Of a stretch of DNA of 64,000 nt, positions 59,101 to 64,000 are shown in pieces (the stretch's first letter is position 1; the number at the start of each line of letters is the position of its first letter). Both the position numbers and the translations under genes were made by a program. The notes under the pieces are model-generated. The model ran no database searches, was not told the DNA's origin, and worked only from the letters and a program-made list of their open reading frames with translations. Source of the stretch: Tribonema minus (taxonomy: Eukaryota; Sar; Xanthophyceae; Tribonematales; Tribonemataceae); assembly GCA_017506865.1 (NCBI GenBank), contig JAFCMP010000312.1, positions 620,001 to 684,000 of the forward strand, written 5' to 3'.

Positions 59101-62100
59101 CGTCAGTACCCCAGAGCTGTGTCCTGCACGTTTCTGTGGCAGGATGCGGAAGCGCTCAGTAGATGACATTGTGTGGAGTGTGACTGGCCGCACGCGCACA
59201 CCGGCGACTGCACCCTATGCCCCTGTATCAAGCTTAGAGTAGGGTTACAGTAGGGTTAGCCTATTTATTGAGCAGTAGTATTTTCCAACCTGAAGAGTTG
59301 TAGGGTCTCCCTCGCATGACGACAGTGGGCAAGCCGGAGTTGAAGTGATAGTCCCGGAGTTGAACTGATACTTTTCAGTCCTCGCCTCACCCCTCGAGAA
59401 TTGCATGCTGTATCAGAGTTGAAGTGGTAGTCCCGGAGTTGAAGTGGTACTTCAATTTCAGTCCTCGCCTCACCCCTCTGCTGCTGCTGCTGCCGCTGCT
59501 ACTGTTGCTGCAGGTCGTCTGGCACAAGGCGTGCAAGTGAGTGCGCAGCTACCTACTGATTTGTTTTGCACCGTTACATGAAATAAATCTGCCTAACAAG
59601 TGGTTGAACACATTGGTCGCGCTTTGCACTCTGAGTCGCCCCCTCCCCCCTGGCATTTGCTTTAGACGAACATCATGAGTGCAGCCCAACACGTCAACCA
59701 GCTTAGGGTTGCTGACTGCTGCATATGTCCCAGAGACCCCGCCGCGTGTGGTCGCTACCTACCTGACACTGTTAGATGAAGAAATTGCCCAACAAGTGGT
59801 AGGACACATCGCTGCTGTATGCTTTACACTCTGACCTGCAAACGTAGCATGCAATGATACGCACCCAATGTATGCGTACATGGCAACAGAAGGTCTTAAG
59901 AAGGCCCTACACACCGCCACATAGCACCTGCTGATGCCTTACACATGTTCATGTTGCCGCTCGACATCTCATATGCGTCTGTACGGGCCAAATGCACCCT
60001 TCACCCCAGGAAGCACATGTGCAAAGCAAAAAATACATGCCAGAGTTTCTCCTGACTGGATGTGACCGTTGCGTTTTCACAATCATGGACAGATTTATAC
60101 ATTTAAAGTCGGCATGTGAACTCTGAACCACAAAGTGTATGTGTTCGTGGGTGGCCAGGTACTTTGAGGTGGAGTCAGTCGCGTGAGGCAAACGTCTCTC
60201 CCGACTGCCTGGTGCTCGCTGCTTGGTGCAAAGCCTACTGGCTGATTGCTCAAACACCATCGACGTCTCGGTGACCCTTACTTGTTCACAACCACATATC
60301 GAGATGTACGGTTCAATTCAGTATGCAAAATGTGAATAAAACAGTGGATGTTGTATGTGTATGGCCAGGTACTTTGTGACGTGGAGTCCCGAGAGGCAAA
60401 CGTCTCCCCCGACTGCCTGGTGCTGACCGCAGAGCGCACTCAGCCGCTGGTCAACAAAAATACCATTAATGGCATTTTTTGTTACCATTGGCATGTGCGC
60501 TATGCTTGTTCCTGGCTTTTGGCTTCATTCCGTGCCAAGTTGCCGAAACCTTTATGATTTGATATATGTTGGATGTGGGTGGCCAGGTACTTTGAGGTGG
60601 AGTCAATCGCGTGAGGCAATAGTCTCTCCCACCTGCCTGGTGCTCACTGTCGAATGCGCCAAGCTCCTACGCAGTTGAGAAAGGCCCAATGGCGAGTGTG
60701 CTTGTTCCTGGTTCTTGGCTCTATTTCTTTCCAAGAATGCCAAAGCTTCAATTCTTTAAATAAACGTGGGCATTGTGTGTGGGTGCAGGTACTTTGAGGT
60801 GGAGTCCCGTGAGGCAAATGTCTCCCCCGACTGCCTGGTGCTCACTGCGGAGCGCGCAAAGCCGCTGGTGGACGAGAACACCATAGGCGTGTGCGCCATG
60901 CTGGGCTCAACGTACAATGGCGAGTACGAGGACGTCAAGGGCATACACGACATGCTGGTGAGCTTGTGCATACATGCATGCTGAAATAGTACCCATTAAT
61001 ATACTTGTATATCAAGGTGTGATGCTCGGCAATCAGGAGGGTGTTGAGGGCACACACGACATTCTGGTGAGTGAGCTAAATGTATTCAGCAGATGACACC
61101 AGGTAGCTAACCTCAACCCTAATCCTACCCCTAATTCTACCCCTAAACCCCTTCTTGGTGCATGGTATTGTTCGCCTTCATTAATACCAGTCTATGAGTG
61201 CCTAACATGTACGCTTGATGTAATGCAAAACAGTGGTAAAGCATTTTTGACATGCTGGTGGAAGGTGACCTGCATGTGCGTACATGCAGACTCATGTACG
61301 TGCATACATGCAGACTCATGTACCCAAAAGGCTGCTGATGATGAGCTCTTTTATTGAAATGCGATCCTTGGCAACTACCAAGCGATCAAGGGCATACATG
61401 GCATGACATGCATGTCCTCACCCTAAGAGGAACTGCGCATTATGCTACCCCCATATGCCTCTGCAGACCTCCTGCGGATGATAGTCAGCATGAATAACAA
61501 GAACTGTGACAAGAAAACTGTGTTTTGAAATGCTCAAGTTCTTTGAAGTGCTGAAGTAAACTTCAAGCTTGAAGTGAACTTTAATTTGTTGTAGCCGCAT
61601 CCGCACTCGCGCACCAGCTTCAGGTCGCGCCCAGCAAAGAGAAGGGATGGGACGTGCCGTCACACGTGGACGCACCCTCGGGAACTGTGACAACAAACTG
61701 TACTTCGAAGTGTACTTGAAGTAAACCTCAATCTTTAAGTAAACTTCAATCTTGAACTAGGCTTCAACCGTCTGTGGCCGCATTCATGCTCGTACCAACT
61801 TCAGGTGGCGCTCAACAAGGAGAAGGGGTGGGAAGTGCCACTGCACGTAGACGCAGCCTCCGGAGGCTTTGTCGCGCCCTTCCTGCACGACAAACTGGTG
61901 TGGGATTTCCAGCTGCCCAATGTCAAGAGCATCAACGTGTCGGGCCACAAGTTCGGCCTGGTCTACGCGGGGATAGGGTGGCTAGTGTTCAGGTGTGTAC
62001 TGCTGGTTGAACTGCTGTACTGCTTTGAACCGTTGCCAGCCACGCTGGGTAAGCCGTGGCAATGCGCCTCGCTGAACAGTTTGATGGAGTTGACGCATCA

Positions 62101-63481
62101 TCGACGGCTTGTCTGCTCATCACCTGCATTTTGTGGGACGGCAAGGAGCCCAAATTCAAATACTGTACTGCTTGAGCTGTCCGAGACATGGCGACTTGCG
62201 GCAATTTGGGTTAAGGCGGGGGTCGGGGCTTGGGTCATGGTGAGGGCGAGGTTCGGGGTCAGGGTTAGGATTACGGTTACGGCTGGCTGCTGCTCATGTG
62301 CGGTACACAGCTTGACAAGCTGCGTAAACATCCAGGATGGCTTCAGACATCTGTTGCTTTAGGGGTGGGTTTGAGTTAGGCCGCACATCATGCACGGCTT
62401 ACGCCGCTGTGCGCGCACTCTGACCGTACACGCTAACCCTAACCCTAACCCAAATTGCCGCCTCGTCAGATGCACGCCAAATGCGTCTTGGGGACAGATT
62501 TATCGCTCTGGTGGGCGGTGTCCTCACGCCCAAGTCCAGGAACACTCGCCGTCCTGTTGTAGACGGATCCACCCAAACTCAAAGCATGGCGCTCACTCCT
62601 TGCCATGCCTACCAGCCAACGCTCTGCTGCAGCGGTGCGCCAGTAACCCTAACCCTAACCCTGGCCTGCGCCTCTCGACCGGCAAAGGGCATCGCTGCTG
62701 CAGGATTCGCGCCCGGATTCTCTCCGCACGATCTTAGTGGTAGGATTGGGGTTAGGCCTTCAATCTATACTATGCAGCGCCTATTCCCCTCTCGCAGGGC
62801 GAAGCGCAGCCTGCACCCCAACTCGGTCTTTCACGTGAACTACCAATAACCTGTAACGCCTGTTTCCCTTTCACGCGGAGAAGCATCACCTGCGCGCCCA
62901 GACCTGTTCAACTACCACTAACTTTGAAGACCATTTTTCTTTCACACAGGGAGAAGCAATAAATTCAAGCTCCTGTCCCCCCTCGCAGGGAGACGCACCA
63001 ACTACTTTGCACCAACAACTTGAATCACCTTTTTTTCCCACGCGGGAGAAGCAATGACTTCAAACACTGGTTCTTGTCCTGCAGGAAGAAGCACAACCTG
63101 CACCTGTCATTGGCATCCACGTGAACCACCAAAGACTTCAAACACCTTTTTCTTTACTGCCAAGAACAGCAATAACTTCAAACTCCTGTCTCTTTCTTGC
63201 AGGGACAAGCACAAACTGCACCCTGACCTGGTCTTTCACGAGAGCCTAAGATGATTGTTGAAAACAACAACGCATTATTTGTCGCAGAGAAAAGCATCAA
63301 ATTAAAATTTTTGCTCCTTTCTCGCAGGGAAAAGCACAACCTGCACCCCGATTTGGTGTTCCACGTGAACTACCTGGGGGGGGATCAGTCCAGCTTCACG
63401 CTCAACTTCAGCAAGGGCGCGGGGACCATAGTGGGCCAGTACTACAACCTGCTGCGGCTAGGGAGGACCGGCTACACGCAG
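53167..63481 (+). CDS. Glutamate decarboxylase (3' partial)
   Basis: PLP-dependent enzyme turning L-glutamate into GABA and CO2, usually cytosolic. Exons are 53167-53368, 54556-54644, 55438-55505, 56594-56690, 58144-58239, 59514-59536, 60789-60957, 61805-61992 and 63328-63481; phases agree and give 362 residues. The order matches plant and bacterial [124 protein letters not shown] and [21 protein letters not shown]. The PLP lysine is Lys297 (61949-61951) and the cofactor-pairing Asp is in HVDAASGG. One exon is only 23 bases. ATG 53167 sits just behind a good acceptor, so a leader intron is likely. The last ~100-140 residues, including any calmodulin-binding tail, lie beyond the window. Confidence 0.97.
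53450..54060 (+). repeat. Copies of glutamate decarboxylase first-exon end
   Basis: The exon end ([18 protein letters not shown] plus GTGACGCTCC) recurs at about 53460-53510, 53654-53725, 53820-53890 and 53995-54045. The second copy reads [20 protein letters not shown] with both splice sites intact but is 65 bases long, so adding it would shift the frame. Traces of the exon 2 start recur at 54313-54500. Confidence 0.9.
56475..56549 (+). repeat. Dispersed 75-base repeat, copy 1
   Basis: TTATTGGTGGGAGGCACTTG... through GATTCGTTTTCATA matches 58489-58564 with about nine differences. It is unrelated to any exon, and lies just before exon 56594-56690. Confidence 0.85.
56820..57375 (+). repeat. 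Copies of glutamate decarboxylase exon 56594-56690 end
   Basis: The exon end ([12 protein letters not shown] plus GTAAGCC) recurs at 56815-56850, 56950-57007, 57195-57238 and 57338-57372, spaced 135-230 bases. The copy at 56950 spans ~60 bases and keeps [11 protein letters not shown] and its donor. Confidence 0.92.
57497..57600 (+). mobile_element. SINE/MITE-like interspersed repeat, copy 5 (truncated)
   Basis: G-rich head with GATGGACGAGGACGTAG, then GTGCCACTTGG and TGCGCATTGAGACGCTTTCAAGG. The tail with ATCTGGGCTTTTTCGCG is missing. In a glutamate decarboxylase intron. Confidence 0.65.
57860..58037 (+). mobile_element. SINE/MITE-like interspersed repeat, copy 6
   Basis: Head CACATGGAGGAGGACGTAGG, GATGCCATTTGGCGG, TTGTCGTTGAGACACTTTCAG, and the intact tail CATCTGGGCTTTTTCGCGCC plus GAGCGAGAATTAATATAAA. 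It ends ~105 bases before exon 58144-58239. Confidence 0.72.
58489..58564 (+). repeat. Dispersed 75-base repeat, copy 2
   Basis: Partner of 56475-56549 in a different glutamate decarboxylase intron. It has the same orientation, is about 88% alike by eye, and has no exon counterpart. Confidence 0.85.
60155..61265 (+). repeat. Copies on both sides of glutamate decarboxylase exon 60789-60957
   Basis: Exon-start copies ([21 protein letters not shown]) lie at 60159-60262, 60366-60465 and 60583-60670; the first two cover ~100 of the 169 exon bases. Exon-end copies (KGIHDML plus GTGAG) lie at 61035-61070 and, weakly, 61235-61265. Confidence 0.93.
61595..61690 (+). repeat. Copy of glutamate decarboxylase exon 61805-61992 start
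   Basis: Reads as a diverged version of the exon's first ~60 bases ([16 protein letters not shown]) behind its own CAG acceptor. It lies ~190 bases before the true exon. Confidence 0.85.
62790..63260 (+). repeat. Copies of glutamate decarboxylase exon 63328-63481 start
   Basis: The exon start ([16 protein letters not shown]) with CTCGCAG or TTGCAG acceptor recurs at 62795-62850, 62868-62925, 62945-63000, 63040-63130 and 63200-63252, spaced 70-125 bases. The copy at 63203 reads [15 protein letters not shown]. Confidence 0.93.
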
Positions 63482-64000
63482 GTGATTTGCTGATGCTCAG
63501 CAGCTGTTGACACCGTTGGCAGGCACTTGCTGATGCTCAGCAGCTAAGTTGAGCGTCAACTCCGGCTACTATGGTTCATCAAATGCTGCAGCTTGCCTCG
63601 AGCGGGGAGGATCAAGCACACGCAGGTGGTTGCTGATGCTCAGCAGCTCTAGTGATGACACCCTTTGCATGGACAGTACTTGCTGATGCTCAGCGGCCAG
63701 CTTAGCTGCCTCCAACAACATCTACAGCTGAGCAACGCTACAATCTGCCTAGGCTGGGGCTCATACGTGCGCAAACTTCACCACTTCAACTTCATGTGCA
63801 CATGTGCACCCGTGCGCGTGAATGCCACGGCGTACACTCCATGAGTGCTTAACCCTAACCCTAATCCTAACCCTGACCTTGTTGCAGCCTCTCCATCACA
63901 GCACGTCTTAGTGCAAAAGGAACACACCAATCTGCGCATGCTCGCAGTGACGTGCAGCGTATCCTGGCTTGCACTTCTTCACGTTCGGGGCGGTGCCTAA
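63482..64000 (+). other. Start of the next glutamate decarboxylase intron
   Basis: No coding exon is visible. A copy of the preceding exon's end and donor (ACACGCAGGTGGTTGCTGATG) lies at 63595-63640, and the word TTGCTGATGCTCAGCAGC recurs at 63488, 63527, 63629 and 63679. CCCTAA-type repeats lie at 63850-63875. Confidence 0.7.

Overview
The window looks like nuclear DNA of a eukaryotic alga, most likely a photosynthetic stramenopile (ochrophyte); that identity is an inference. The reasons are many short exons with GT-AG introns, a canonical type II PKA regulatory subunit, a presequence that reads as signal peptide plus transit region plus twin-arginine thylakoid signal, and very many short TTAGGG-type telomere-like repeats inside introns. 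There are no bacterial operons, CRISPR arrays, rRNA genes or recognisable tRNA genes.

Five multi-exon genes were assembled by hand from splice sites, reading-frame phase and remembered family sequences. (1) 62-9414, plus strand: PKA regulatory subunit, 3' complete, 5' end outside the window. (2) 10933-17461, minus: mitochondrial-carrier-family transporter, 6 exons, 327 residues, frame closed. (3) 20760-45522, minus: large PH-domain protein of unknown function, about 22 exons and 1,100 residues. (4) 46537-51101, minus: Mis18/Yippee-type zinc-binding protein, 6 exons, 408 residues. (5) 53167-63481, plus: glutamate decarboxylase, 9 exons seen, C-terminus outside the window. A sixth, weaker candidate is a 110-residue ORF at 19196-19528 (minus) with a thylakoid-lumen-type leader. 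Genes 1 and 2 converge, genes 2 and 3 are tandem, genes 4 and 5 diverge. Nothing suggests a shared pathway; the set looks like ordinary core genes.

The striking feature is the non-coding part. Almost every exon is flanked, inside its introns, by a ladder of decayed tandem copies of the exon edge, usually the last or first 30-100 bases of the exon plus its splice site, repeated every 90-200 bases and fading with distance. The ladders also occur around a start codon and past a stop codon. The units carry short recurrent words (ACTTGAAGTT, TTAGGG, AGCACTGCTG). Introns here seem to have grown by repeated local tandem duplication of exon-intron junctions. This is the best candidate for an undescribed process in the window. 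Other items are a SINE/MITE-like family of six copies, a perfect 34-bp palindrome next to a donor site, and a 44-bp near-perfect palindrome.
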